Source of the DNA: Salinisphaera sp.
GTDB lineage: Bacteria > Pseudomonadota > Gammaproteobacteria > Nevskiales > Salinisphaeraceae
Reading direction: 5' to 3'
Length of the DNA: 64,000 bases
Assembly (NCBI GenBank): GCA_027858915.1
Contig: JAQIBT010000111.1
Location: 62,001-126,000 of the forward strand
The stretch's first letter is position 1, and each line of letters starts with the position of its first letter. Of the stretch, positions 29,535-41,023 are shown in pieces. The translations under genes were made by a program, and so were the position numbers. The notes under the pieces were generated by a model. The model was given only the letters and a program-made list of their open reading frames with translations, was not told the DNA's origin and did no database searches.

Positions 29535-29975
29535 TTACTGGCTGGGCGGTGCCACCGCTGACTGGAGCTCCTTGGCATCGAGCATCCCGTCGTGGTTGGT
29601 GTCCAGCCGATCGAAATACGGAGCCATGGCGGCCAGATACTCGCTTTTCGACACCTGGCCGTTGCCGTCCTTGTCCATATTCGAAAACCAGCGGTGAATG
29701 GCTGATTTTCGACGCGCCAGCTCGTTGGGTTTGGCCCCCTTCGGCGCCGGCGGCTGCGAGGCAGCAAACTCCTGTTCGCTCAGTGCGTGATCGTGATTCT
29801 TGTCGATACGGTCAAAAGCCCTGCTCTGGGCCTGCCTGGCCTCCTTGCGGCTGACCTTGCCATCGTGATTCGCATCCAGGCCGTTCAGATTGCTTGACGC
29901 AGCCAGCGCCGGCAGCGACAAGCCCAGGCTCAGCAGAGCCGCGACGGCGGCAACGGAAAGTACAGTCCTCGACAT
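29535..29975 (-). CDS. EF-hand domain secreted protein
   Basis: Signal peptide plus four EF-hand loops: DANHDGKVSRKE, DKNHDHALSEQE, DKDGNGQVSKSE, DTNHDGMLDAKE. Confidence 0.93.
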   Translation of the reverse strand: MSRTVLSVAAVAALLSLGLSLPALAASSNLNGLDANHDGKVSRKEARQAQSRAFDRIDKNHDHALSEQEFAASQPPAPKGAKPNELARRKSAIHRWFSNMDKDGNGQVSKSEYLAAMAPYFDRLDTNHDGMLDAKELQSAVAPPSQ

Positions 29976-30005
29976 GACATCAGCCTGTAAGAAAGTAAGG
30001 GGTTG

Positions 30006-30227
30006 CTAGGCGTCGTCGCGCAGCTCCAGCCGCTGTTCGATACGCTTGATGCGATCTTCCTGCGTTTCCAGCTTCTGACTGTAATGCACGAAGTCGTAGC
30101 GCATTCCGGCGACCTGTTGTTCGATACTGCCGAGCCGGTGTCTTACGTCATCGAACATCTCATCGTGTCGCTTGAGAAGTGCTTGAATCGCTTTCAGGTG
30201 TTCCAGAATCAAACTGTCTTCAGACAT
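30006..30227 (-). CDS. small coiled-coil hypothetical protein
   Basis: 73 aa, MSEDSLILEHLKAIQALLKRHDEMFDDVRHRLGSIEQQVAGMRYDFVHYSQKLETQEDRIKRIEQRLEL; heptad-like, probable RBS upstream. Confidence 0.7.
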   Translation of the reverse strand: MSEDSLILEHLKAIQALLKRHDEMFDDVRHRLGSIEQQVAGMRYDFVHYSQKLETQEDRIKRIEQRLELRDDA

Positions 30228-30327
30228 ATCGCGCTCCTGGCGTTTTGTTCAGTTTAGCCCAACAGGCCCTAGCGTCAGGGATTGGACGGCCCGAGCAGCT
30301 GGTCGTTCCCTGCGGTCGTGTCGGCGG

Positions 30328-32271
30328 TCAGGTCTCGCGATCGCCTCGCTGGTCGAAATAGGTGTCAACGTCGTTGGCCCCGAGCTGCAAGATTTCGATC
30401 GGCTGGCCCTGGTCGTTGAATCGCACATAGCCGATACCGGCATTGTTGACCAGGCGGCGGCTGGTAGCAGAATCGCGGGGATTGCGCGGCGCGACGCGCA
30501 GGCGGCGGCGCTTGGTGAACCAGTTCAGCGGCGAGTGCGGCGAGTACAGCCAGCGGTTGAGCCGGTCGAACCAGACCAGCAACGTTTCGGGAAATTCGTT
30601 CTTGACGCCGGAGCTGGTGATCTGCCAGATCTTCTGCTGTGTCCGTCCCAATCGCAGCGTGACGTCGTAGACGAACGAGTAATGCACGTCGCCCGACAAT
30701 ACGGTGAAGTTCTGCGGCGTGTTGCGGTGGCTGAGAATCTGCAGCATCGCCGTAGCCGCACCACGATGTGCCATCCAGTTCTCGGCATCGACCATCAGCG
30801 GCTTGCCGAACCAGGTGAAGATACGCTGGATATTCTCGATCAGTTTGACGCCGAAGATCGGCGCGGCTGACACAATCACGGCACTGCGACGCCCCATCAT
30901 ATCTATCTGCACCTGGGTAAGTGCTTCCCAGTTCATCAGTCCCGACGGCTGCGAGGGCTTATGCTCGCGGCGCCAGCGATGCATGCGTGTATCGAGTACC
31001 AGTATGGGGGGGTCGCTTTCGATCATGAAATGCCACTGATCGAACTCGAGTAGCGTATCGATCAGCGTATCATGCGTTTGTAGTGTTGGCTGTTGGGCGT
31101 ACTCACGGATCACATCGCCGAGGCGCGCGCGGAACACGTCCGGCCGATTGCCCCAGCCCTGGCATAGCGTATAGGCGATCAGCGCGTTGCCGATGATGCG
31201 GCGCGAAAACGGATGGCCATACACAGAATCCTCCCAATCCGCGGTGAGGTTCCAGTCGTCGGTGACATCGTGATCGTCGAAGATCATGGCGGTCGGTGTA
31301 TTCGCCATCACGCGGCGTGTGGATGCCAGCTCGCTACGGAAGCGATCGATGACCGCCTGTTCCTCGTCGTAGCGTTTGATCAGCGCCTTGTCCTCAAGCC
31401 GGGGGGCTGTTGTCTCGAGCCCGCGCCACGGCGCATCCGACCAGGTCAGCAGGTACATGGCAATCCCCTCGGCGAAGGTGATCAGATGATTGCCAGAGCA
31501 GGCCGAGGTGAAGACCGGTTTGCGGGTACCGCCGAAGAATCGCTCGCGCAGCGCGGTATTCTGTTTCTCCTTCGGCAGTAAATCGTCGCGCAGATAGTAG
31601 GTCTTGTCGCTGGCATAGAGCGCGTCGCTGTCGTCGACCGTAGCGCCGGTCAGATCCTCGGGCCATAGCCCAAGCCGCTCGATCAGCACATGGATCGCCC
31701 GCAGCATCGGGCCGGCCACATCGTCGGCGTATATCTGATCCCCGGTCAGCAGCAGTTGGCCCGGCCATTGCGACGGCGTATGGCGACGGCTGGCGACCCA
31801 GCGATCGGCCCGTGCCATACCGTCACCCGAGGGATGGTGCGGCCGACGGCAGGAGCCGTGCAGCAGATGCTCGAGCGTCGGCCGCAGCACAAAGCGCGGT
31901 CGCCGCTCGTCGGCATAGCGCAGTCCTGGTTCATCATCGGCCAGCGATCGTTGATTTTCGCCGTAGAACAGGTCGTATCCGATCGGCTGATCGGCCACGA
32001 ACGGGGGCCGATCAGCGGCCTCAAGATCGACATCGATCATGACGATCCAGGCGCGCTCACCCACCGGTACGTCGAACCGATGTGCAGCGAGAGCGATCAG
32101 ATCGTCGGGCGTATCAGCGCTGCCATCGTCGTCTCGATACAGGCCGAGCATCAAATCCAGCGGTTCGCTGGTACACAGCCACAGGCTTAGGTGGCGCGAA
32201 TCCATACGTCGGAGAATCGGGCCGGCAAGCACCGGGACGGAATTGGGCGCGGCGGGGACTGCATCGCTCAT
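30328..32271 (-). CDS. PhoD-like/alkaline phosphatase D family metallophosphatase
   Basis: MSDAVPAAPNSVPVLAGPILRRMDSRHLSLWLCTSEPLDL...WPGQLLLTGDQIYADDVAGPML...PTAMIFDDHDVTDDWNL...FTVLSGDVHYSFVYDV: PhoD-family metal-binding motifs. Confidence 0.9.
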   Translation of the reverse strand: MSDAVPAAPNSVPVLAGPILRRMDSRHLSLWLCTSEPLDLMLGLYRDDDGSADTPDDLIALAAHRFDVPVGERAWIVMIDVDLEAADRPPFVADQPIGYDLFYGENQRSLADDEPGLRYADERRPRFVLRPTLEHLLHGSCRRPHHPSGDGMARADRWVASRRHTPSQWPGQLLLTGDQIYADDVAGPMLRAIHVLIERLGLWPEDLTGATVDDSDALYASDKTYYLRDDLLPKEKQNTALRERFFGGTRKPVFTSACSGNHLITFAEGIAMYLLTWSDAPWRGLETTAPRLEDKALIKRYDEEQAVIDRFRSELASTRRVMANTPTAMIFDDHDVTDDWNLTADWEDSVYGHPFSRRIIGNALIAYTLCQGWGNRPDVFRARLGDVIREYAQQPTLQTHDTLIDTLLEFDQWHFMIESDPPILVLDTRMHRWRREHKPSQPSGLMNWEALTQVQIDMMGRRSAVIVSAAPIFGVKLIENIQRIFTWFGKPLMVDAENWMAHRGAATAMLQILSHRNTPQNFTVLSGDVHYSFVYDVTLRLGRTQQKIWQITSSGVKNEFPETLLVWFDRLNRWLYSPHSPLNWFTKRRRLRVAPRNPRDSATSRRLVNNAGIGYVRFNDQGQPIEILQLGANDVDTYFDQRGDRET

Positions 32272-32311
32272 GCAGCGGATTATAGCGGTCTTTTGTTTGA
32301 TCCGTCCGACC

Positions 32312-33538
32312 TCAAGGCCCTGCCGGAGCACGGTCCAATAGCGACAAACGGATGGTGACGAGCAGTCCAAAGAGGAGCACAAGCGCAATCATCGCGGTCA
32401 CGCCGGCCCAGGCATGGCTGGTCCAGAACACACCGCCCAAGGAGCCGATCACGCTGGAGCCCAGATAATAGCCCAGCAGATACAGGCCGGCTGCATGGCC
32501 CTTGCCGCGCTCGGCCAGCAGGCCAACCCAGCCGCTGGCGGTTGAATGGCCAGCGAAAAAGCCGATGGTGACCAGCGCCATACCGGGCACCACGGCCCAT
32601 AGCGTATCGGGCCACATCACGGCAAGACCAATCGCCATCAGCACGATTGCGAAGATCAGAACCGGCGGACGGCCACTGCGATCAGCAATACGTCCGGCAA
32701 TCGGCGACGTGATGATGCCAAGCATGTAGATGATGAACACCGAGCCGATCGCGCCCTGGCTGAGCGAAAACGGGGCCGCCGACAAGCGATAGCTGATGTA
32801 GTTGTAGACACTGACGAACGAGCCCATCAGCAGAAAGCCACTGAAGAACACCCAGGGCAAGGCCCGATGGCGTATATGTTCGATCACGGGGCCGGCGTGC
32901 TCGCGGATCGACAGGCCGCGGCGTGCGATGAAGTTTTGCGAACGGGGCAACAGCCAGATGAAGATCACCGTAGCCAGTAGACCCAGCGCACCGATGGTCG
33001 CGATGGCCACCCGCCAGCCGGCCAGGTCAGCCACAAACCCGGCAATCACGCGCCCGCTCATGCCGCCGACCGCGGTACCGCCGATATAAAGACCGGTGGC
33101 GGCCCCCAGATCACCGGGTTTGATTTCCTCGGACAGATAGGCAATTGCCAGCGCAGGCACGCCGCCTAGTGCTACACCTTCGAGTGCCCGAGCAATCAGC
33201 AGGGTGCCCCACCCGGGTGCGGCGGCCGCCACGATCGACAGCACAGCCGAGGCGATCAACGAGCCCATCATGATCTGCTTGCGATCGATCGCATCCGACA
33301 TCAGGCCGGCGATGAACAACGTAAACGCCAGCACGCCCGTAGTCACCGACAGCGATAGACTGCTGGTGGCCGCGCTCAGGCCGAACTGCGCCGAGAACAG
33401 CGGCATTAGCGGTTGTACAGCGTACATGGACGAGAACGTTGCGAAACCAGCCGAGAACAGCGCCAGGTTTGCCCGTAGGTAAGACGCTGTGCCGCGTTCC
33501 AGATAGGCTGGCTCGCGAATCGAAGACGATGGGTCCAT
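32312..33538 (-). CDS. MFS transporter (YnfM/arabinose-efflux-like)
   Basis: 12-TM pattern; FATFSSMYAVQPLMPLFSAQFGLSAATSSLSLSVTTGVLAFTLFIAGLMSDAIDRKQIM...ALEGVALGGVPALAIAYLSEEIKPGDLGAATGLYIGGTAVGGMSGRV. Confidence 0.93.
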   Translation of the reverse strand: MDPSSSIREPAYLERGTASYLRANLALFSAGFATFSSMYAVQPLMPLFSAQFGLSAATSSLSLSVTTGVLAFTLFIAGLMSDAIDRKQIMMGSLIASAVLSIVAAAAPGWGTLLIARALEGVALGGVPALAIAYLSEEIKPGDLGAATGLYIGGTAVGGMSGRVIAGFVADLAGWRVAIATIGALGLLATVIFIWLLPRSQNFIARRGLSIREHAGPVIEHIRHRALPWVFFSGFLLMGSFVSVYNYISYRLSAAPFSLSQGAIGSVFIIYMLGIITSPIAGRIADRSGRPPVLIFAIVLMAIGLAVMWPDTLWAVVPGMALVTIGFFAGHSTASGWVGLLAERGKGHAAGLYLLGYYLGSSVIGSLGGVFWTSHAWAGVTAMIALVLLFGLLVTIRLSLLDRAPAGP

Positions 33539-33639
33539 GCAACTATTGTCGCATCCTGAAGACCGCACAAGTCAGACCGTGATCAATCTTTTTCCAGACC
33601 GTCGAGAGGCGCCGCGCTGAGCAGCGCCGGCCGGAGGGG

Positions 33640-33715
33640 ATTATCAACCATGGGTGTGCCAGCAAAGCGGACCCAACCGGACTTGCTGAGTTCGATACGT
33701 AATCAAGCCCGACTT
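33640..33715. repeat. half-copy of the 19.4-kb palindromic repeat
   Basis: GGACCCAACCGGACTTGCTGAGTTCGATACGTAATCAAG (33669-33707) matches GGCCCGACCGGGCTTGCTGAGTTTGATAGATAATCAAG of the right arm at 19515-19552. Confidence 0.7.
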
Positions 33716-33783
33716 TGGTACTAGCCGGGAGCCGCTCTATGGCGGATAATGCCGCGTTTTCGCAACCCCGGATAACCCAGTTC

Positions 33784-35616
<1,833 letters not shown>

Positions 35617-35681
35617 AAACCGCGGCTGAAAAACGACGCGCTGACGGCGTCGTTCGTTAGAATCAATGAACACGGCCGGGC

Positions 35682-35705
35682 CATCATGCCCGGCTTTTTG
35701 TTTCA
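35682..35705 (+). terminator. Rho-independent terminator downstream of typA
   Basis: GCCGGGC-CATCAT-GCCCGGC followed by TTTTTG, after an additional hairpin AACGACGC...GCGTCGTT. Confidence 0.8.
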
Positions 35706-35714
35706 GGAGTTGTC

Positions 35715-37343
35715 ATGCCAACCCAGAAAAGCCGCTCACGACTGATCGTGCGCGCTGCCCGGCTGTCGGATATTCCCGCCATCAATCGCGTGGTGCAGCG
35801 TGCCTATCCGCGCCTGGACGACTATGCGTTCGACGAGCTGCGCGGTCAGATCAACAACTTTCCACAAGGCCAGTTGGTCGCGGTATACGAAGACGATGTG
35901 GTCGGATACTGCGCCACCATCTGCCTGCCGGAAGCGCAGGTCATGCGCAGCCATACCTGGGACGAGATCACCGGCAACGGCTACGGTTCTACGCACGATA
36001 TCGACGGCGACTATCTCTACGGCTATGAAGTCTGCGTGGATCCGGACGCTCGCGGCCTGCGCATCGGTCGTCGTCTGTATCGCGAGCGCGAAGCGCTGTG
36101 CGTCAAACTCGGTCTCAAGGGCATCGTATTCTCGGGGCGCCTGCCCGGCCTGAAACGACGGTTCAAGCAGTTCGGCAGCGCCGAGGCCTATATCGAAGCC
36201 GTCAGCGACAAACGTATTCGCGACTCGGTACTGTCTTTCCAGCTCTCGCAGGGCTATGAACTATTGGGCGTGATGCCCAATTACCTGCCCGATGACACCG
36301 CCTCGATGGGCTATGCGGCGCATCTGATCTGGCGTAATCCGGAATACAAGTATCGGGAGGATGTAGTCGGCGATTCGCATGTCCATCTGCAGCGGCGTAA
36401 TTCCGTGCGCATTGCAACCGTGCAATACATGCAGCGAGCGGTCGATTCGTTCGACGAGTTCGCCCAGATCGTGACCTACTTCGTTCGCGAGACCGCCGAC
36501 GCCAAATCCGACTTCGTGGTGTTCCCGGAATTGTTCACGGTCCAGCTGCTATCGATCAAGAACGAGGAACTGCGCCATCGGGCAGCGATCTGGCGCCTGA
36601 CCGACTTTCTGGACCAATACCGCGAGCTGATGGCCGATCTGGCAGTCCGCTTCAATATCAACATCATCGCCGGCTCGCACCCCACACAGGTCGGTGAGGA
36701 TCTGCAGAACATCGGGTACGTCTATCTGCGCGATGGCTCCGAGCATATGCAGCCCAAGATCCATCCAACGCCCGGCGAGCGTCATTACTGGAACATTGTG
36801 GGCGGCGATACGCTGGACGCGATCGAAACCGACTGTGGGCCCATCGGCGTGCTGGTTTGTTACGACAGCGAGTTCCCCGAGCTGTCGCGACATCTGGCCG
36901 ACCAGGGCATCAATATCTTGTTCGTACCGTTTTCCACCGAGGATCGCGCGGGATACCTGCGCGTTCGTTATTCAGCCCAGGCGCGCGCGGTGGAGAACCA
37001 GATCTATGTGGCGACGTCCGGCAACACCGGCAATCTGCCTCGTATCCATGCCATGGACATGCACTATGCGCAGTCCTCGATCCTGACGCCCTGCGATTTC
37101 GCCTTCGCGCGCGACGGTATTGCGGCCGACACTACGCCCAACGCGGAGATGGTAGCGATCGCCGATGTACGGCTCGATATCCTTCAGGAGGCCCGCACAT
37201 CTGGCTCGGTCCAGAACATGCTGGATCGCAGACACGATCTGTATCGAGTGCAGTGGAAGCCGCGGCGTCGTGTCCACGCGAAACGCAACGCCAGCGCTGC
37301 CGAGGCCAACCGGGACAGCGCGCGATCGACGTTCGAGTCGTAG
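35715..37343 (+). CDS. bifunctional GNAT N-acetyltransferase / carbon-nitrogen hydrolase (nitrilase superfamily)
   Basis: N-terminal GNAT (VDPDARGLRIGRRLYREREALC) fused to nitrilase-like domain (FVVFPELFTVQLL, IHPTPGERHYWNIVGG, IGVLVCYDSEFPELSRHLADQGINILFVPFSTEDRAGY): Glu-Lys-Cys catalytic pattern. Confidence 0.93.
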   Translation: MPTQKSRSRLIVRAARLSDIPAINRVVQRAYPRLDDYAFDELRGQINNFPQGQLVAVYEDDVVGYCATICLPEAQVMRSHTWDEITGNGYGSTHDIDGDYLYGYEVCVDPDARGLRIGRRLYREREALCVKLGLKGIVFSGRLPGLKRRFKQFGSAEAYIEAVSDKRIRDSVLSFQLSQGYELLGVMPNYLPDDTASMGYAAHLIWRNPEYKYREDVVGDSHVHLQRRNSVRIATVQYMQRAVDSFDEFAQIVTYFVRETADAKSDFVVFPELFTVQLLSIKNEELRHRAAIWRLTDFLDQYRELMADLAVRFNINIIAGSHPTQVGEDLQNIGYVYLRDGSEHMQPKIHPTPGERHYWNIVGGDTLDAIETDCGPIGVLVCYDSEFPELSRHLADQGINILFVPFSTEDRAGYLRVRYSAQARAVENQIYVATSGNTGNLPRIHAMDMHYAQSSILTPCDFAFARDGIAADTTPNAEMVAIADVRLDILQEARTSGSVQNMLDRRHDLYRVQWKPRRRVHAKRNASAAEANRDSARSTFES

Positions 37344-37403
37344 CGGGGATTTTCAGTACCCGATTGACGCGCTCAGCCAGTTCCCCGCCGGCCGTCAGCC
37401 GCG

Positions 37404-38092
37404 TCAACCATTGCGGCTGGTTCTCGGGCTTGCCGGTTTCGGGCACCCGAAGAAGAACAGCGCAAACGCGACCAGCGCAACCGCAGCCAGGAAGAAAAAA
37501 CCGCCGGCATAGCCGATCGCATCCACCACGAAGCCGGCCACGATATTCGATAGCGCAGCGCCAGTGGCGATCGCGGTCGCCACGATGCCTTGAGTAATAT
37601 TATACCGACCGGTGCCGCGCGTTAAGTCAGCAATGATGAGCACGTTGATGACGCCAAAAATACCGTTCGAAATCCCGTCCAGGATTTCGACCGAGACCAG
37701 GTAGTATGGGTTACCGCCCAGCGCGAACAGCACACCACGCAGCGGCAAAAAAGCCAGCGCGATCAGAAACACTGTTTTGCGCCCCCAGTGCACCGAAAAC
37801 CGCCCGGAAAACGCAGCCATCGGGATCATCACGATCTGATACCGGCCATCAAATGACGTTTCCAGTCGACGCGGTCGATCAACGCGCCGGCCGGTGTCTG
37901 GAAAAAAATCGTGGCAATACCCGCGGCTGACAGCGCAATGCCAATCATGCCCGGTTGCCAGTCCAGCGACGTTCGCAGGTAGATCGACAGAAACGGTGCG
38001 ATGCCGCCCTGCACGCCGGCCAGCAGAAAGTTGGTTCCATCCAGGGCAAGCAGGCTGCGACGGGACGGATTGCGGCCCTTCGTTGAGGGCAT
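37404..38092 (-). pseudogene. MFS transporter remnant with internal deletion and frameshift
   Basis: N-terminal TM1-2 in one frame (MPSTKGRNPSRRSLLALDGTNFLLAGVQGGIAPFLSIYLRTSLDWQPGMIGIALSAAGIATIFFQTPAGALIDRVDWKRHLMAG) joins C-terminal TMs in another frame (YQIVMIPMAAFSGRFSVHWGRKTVFLIALAFLPLRGVLFALG...) at about 37840. Total about 230 codons versus about 400 for a complete MFS. Confidence 0.8.
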
Positions 38093-38197
38093 CGGGGATT
38101 TCCTTGCTGCCTGAAAACGCTGATGTATGGCAAAAAAATGGCTTGGGCCGCGACTGCTGTGGCGCATTATTCGCAGTCGCTCGACACATCGGACTAG

Positions 38198-38470
38198 GGC
38201 CTGTTGCCGTTTCGTGCGCGACCGCGCCAAGGGCTGTTTTTCGGCAAGACGAGGCGCCAGCAAGTGCCGCGTAGTCATTCTACGCCAGCGCGCTGCAACG
38301 CTGTATTGCCGCATATCGTTATTTTTTGGGCCCTTGTCCCGAAGGGTTGGGCCTCAAATGGCCTCAGACGGCGTTGCAAGTCTTGATCGTCAAGCCACGA
38401 CCGGCGACTCGCGCCTTGCCCGCACGATTACACAGCGCAGACATCGCCATAGGAACTCGACGCTGTGTTG
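38198..38470. other. hairpin-rich noncoding block (candidate structured RNA or non-autonomous repeat)
   Basis: Contains GCGTAG-TCATT-CTACGC (38269-38285), nested GGCCC...CCC-GAA-GGG...GGGCC (38329-38353) and CTTGA-TCG-TCAAG (38382-38394). Overlapping ORFs show no convincing protein character. Confidence 0.4.
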
Positions 38471-38613
38471 GGAGGTCGATAACATCCATTGGCGATTGAG
38501 GACAGAACAGCAAGCTGGAATCGGCGCGTTCATATCCGGTGGCGTTTTGACCGTGCAGGCTTAGACGCTTTCGTTTTCATAAAACGGCCACCACGAAGGC
38601 CACCGAGGAACAG

Positions 38614-39375
38614 ATGACCACACGTGTAGTGTTCAATCAGAAAGGGGGCGTCGGCAAGACCACCCTGCTGTGCAATCTGGCAGCGATCGCGGCCGCGCGC
38701 GGCAAGCGGACGCTGGTGATCGATCTCGACGCCCAGTGCAATGCCAGCCAGTATCTATTGTCGTCGGGAGACCGACAGGCCGACAGCGGCAGCGCCGACT
38801 TTTTCGAGGCGACGCTCGAACGCAGCAGCCGCGCGAAATTCGCCGACTACATCACGCCGACGCCGTTCGATAATCTATCGATCGCCGCGGCACATCCCGA
38901 TCTGGAAGGTATTCGAGTCAGGCTCGAGGCGCGACACAAGATCTACAAGCTCAAGCAGGCCTTGCTCAAGCTCGAGGGTTTCGATGCTGTCTTCATTGAT
39001 ACACCGCCGGCTCTGAATTTCTATTCACAGTCGGCGTTGATTGCCGCGCATCGCTGTCTGGTGCCCTTCGACTGCGATGACTTCGCCCGTCAGGCCTTGT
39101 ATTCGCTGTTCGAAAACATCCATGAGATTCAGGAAGACCACAATCCGGATCTCGTCATCGACGGTATCGTAGTCAACCAGTTCCAGCCACGCGCCAGACT
39201 GCCACAGCGCATGCTGTCGGAGCTGCGTGCCGAAGGCCATCCCATCATCGACAGCCACATCACGTCTTCGGTCAAGGTGCGCGAATCGCACGATGCCTCG
39301 ATTCCACTGATTCACTACGCCCCAACACACAAGATCACTCAACAACTGGTGGCGCTCTACGAGCATCTGGGTTGA
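38614..39375 (+). CDS. ParA-family ATPase
   Basis: MTTRVVFNQKGGVGKTTLLCNLAAIAAARGKRTLVIDLDAQCNASQYLL: deviant Walker A, DLDAQ, and VFIDTPPALNFYSQSAL. Confidence 0.93.
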   Translation: MTTRVVFNQKGGVGKTTLLCNLAAIAAARGKRTLVIDLDAQCNASQYLLSSGDRQADSGSADFFEATLERSSRAKFADYITPTPFDNLSIAAAHPDLEGIRVRLEARHKIYKLKQALLKLEGFDAVFIDTPPALNFYSQSALIAAHRCLVPFDCDDFARQALYSLFENIHEIQEDHNPDLVIDGIVVNQFQPRARLPQRMLSELRAEGHPIIDSHITSSVKVRESHDASIPLIHYAPTHKITQQLVALYEHLG

Positions 39376-39461
39376 ACTGAGGATCAATGCCTAGCGAGGT
39401 AGCTGACAAAATTCGCAAATCCGGCTGAGGTTCGGCGGCATCGGAAACGACGCGTGATACG

Positions 39462-41021
39462 TTGTTACTTAATATGAGCCGTTCGCCACATCGTCAGCCG
39501 TCAGACACGAATCGCTGCAGCGTGAGGTGTCTGCTTGTGTTTTGTGTGGTCGCCCTGTTTCTGACTGCGGGACGCGGCCTGGCCCAGAGCGGCAACGGCA
39601 AGCCGCACGTCAGCCAAGGCACAGCCGCCGCCTGGTCGATTCCTATCGATGGTGCTATCGGTCCGGCGATCAGTACATTTGTGGTCAACGAGATTCACGG
39701 CGCGGCAAAAGCCGATGTGCCAGTCATTATTCTCCGGCTGGATACACCGGGTGGGCTGTCGAGTGCCATGCGTGACATCATCAAGGCGGTCCTGGCCTCG
39801 CCCGTGCCAATCGTCGGCTATGTCGGCCCTTCGGGAGCGCGTGCGGCCAGTGCGGGAACCTATATTCTCTACAGCACATCCATCGCGGCCATGGCGCCGG
39901 CAACCAACCTGGGCGCGGCGACGCCTGTCCAGATCGGCGGGGGCAACGAGCCCACGACGCCAAACCCCAAATCGTCCGACTCTTCTAGTCACAAGGATGG
40001 CAACGATGCGTCGAATGCCAAGTCATCCGACAAGCCAGGCCAGAACTCGACTTCCGACCAGAAGTCGAACGACAATCTGGATCTGGGTAACGGCGCGACA
40101 GAGCGCCGCAAGGCAGTCAACGATGCGGTGGCTTATATCCGCAGTCTGGCCGAACGCAGCGGCCGCAACGCCGACTGGGCCGAGAAAGCGGTGCACTCTG
40201 CTGCCAGCCTCACCGCCAAGGAAGCGCTGCGCAAGAACGTCATCAACCTGATTGCAGCCAACCAGGCAGACCTGCTCAAACAGGTTGACGGCCGCGATAT
40301 TCAGACGGCGAATGGCTCGGTGACGCTGCATACGCGCGATCTGTCGATCGAACAGCGTCAGCCGGACTGGCGGACCCAGTTTCTTGCATTGGTGACCGAC
40401 CCAACCGTCGCTTATCTATTGTTCATGGTCGGGATTGTCGGGCTGGCCGCCGAGGCGTTGAATCCCGGTGCAGTATTGCCCGGCGTGGTGGGCGGCATCG
40501 CGTTGCTGACGGCGCTGTTCGCTTTTCAGGTGCTGCCGATCAATTACAGCGGCTTGCTTCTGATCCTGCTCGGTCTGGCGCTGGTGGTAGCCGAAGCGTT
40601 CGTGCCGAGTTTTGGCGCGCTCGGCCTTGGTGGCATCGCGGCTTTCGTATTCGGTTCGATCATGCTCATGGATAACGATCTGGCAGGCTACGATATCTCC
40701 ATTGGAATAATTATCGGTATCGCACTGGGCGCGATCGCCATTCTGGGGATGCTGCTCTGGATGTTCGCGCGCTCGCGAAAAGCGCATGTAGAAACCGGCC
40801 ACGCCGGTTTGATTGGCCGACCCTGTGTCGCGTTACGTGATTTCGAACGGGAGGGCCGCGTCTGGCTGCATGGCGAATCCTGGCTTGCCGTGAGCGAAGT
40901 GCCCGTGCTTAGCAACCAGCCATTGATCGTGACCGGCGCACGGGGACTCACCGTCTTCGTGCGGCCCGACACCGATACCTCGCAACCCCACCCCGTCGGC
41001 AGCCCGCCGACACGGAGCTGA
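39462..41021 (+). CDS. NfeD-family membrane serine protease (NfeD1b-like, ClpP-class domain)
   Basis: VPVIILRLDTPGGLSSAMRDIIKAVLASPVPIVGYVGPSGARAASAGTYILYSTSIAAMAPATNLGAATPVQIGG and C-terminal NfeD beta-barrel; next to a stomatin/SPFH gene. Confidence 0.93.
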   Translation: MLLNMSRSPHRQPSDTNRCSVRCLLVFCVVALFLTAGRGLAQSGNGKPHVSQGTAAAWSIPIDGAIGPAISTFVVNEIHGAAKADVPVIILRLDTPGGLSSAMRDIIKAVLASPVPIVGYVGPSGARAASAGTYILYSTSIAAMAPATNLGAATPVQIGGGNEPTTPNPKSSDSSSHKDGNDASNAKSSDKPGQNSTSDQKSNDNLDLGNGATERRKAVNDAVAYIRSLAERSGRNADWAEKAVHSAASLTAKEALRKNVINLIAANQADLLKQVDGRDIQTANGSVTLHTRDLSIEQRQPDWRTQFLALVTDPTVAYLLFMVGIVGLAAEALNPGAVLPGVVGGIALLTALFAFQVLPINYSGLLLILLGLALVVAEAFVPSFGALGLGGIAAFVFGSIMLMDNDLAGYDISIGIIIGIALGAIAILGMLLWMFARSRKAHVETGHAGLIGRPCVALRDFEREGRVWLHGESWLAVSEVPVLSNQPLIVTGARGLTVFVRPDTDTSQPHPVGSPPTRS

Positions 41022-41023
41022 CC

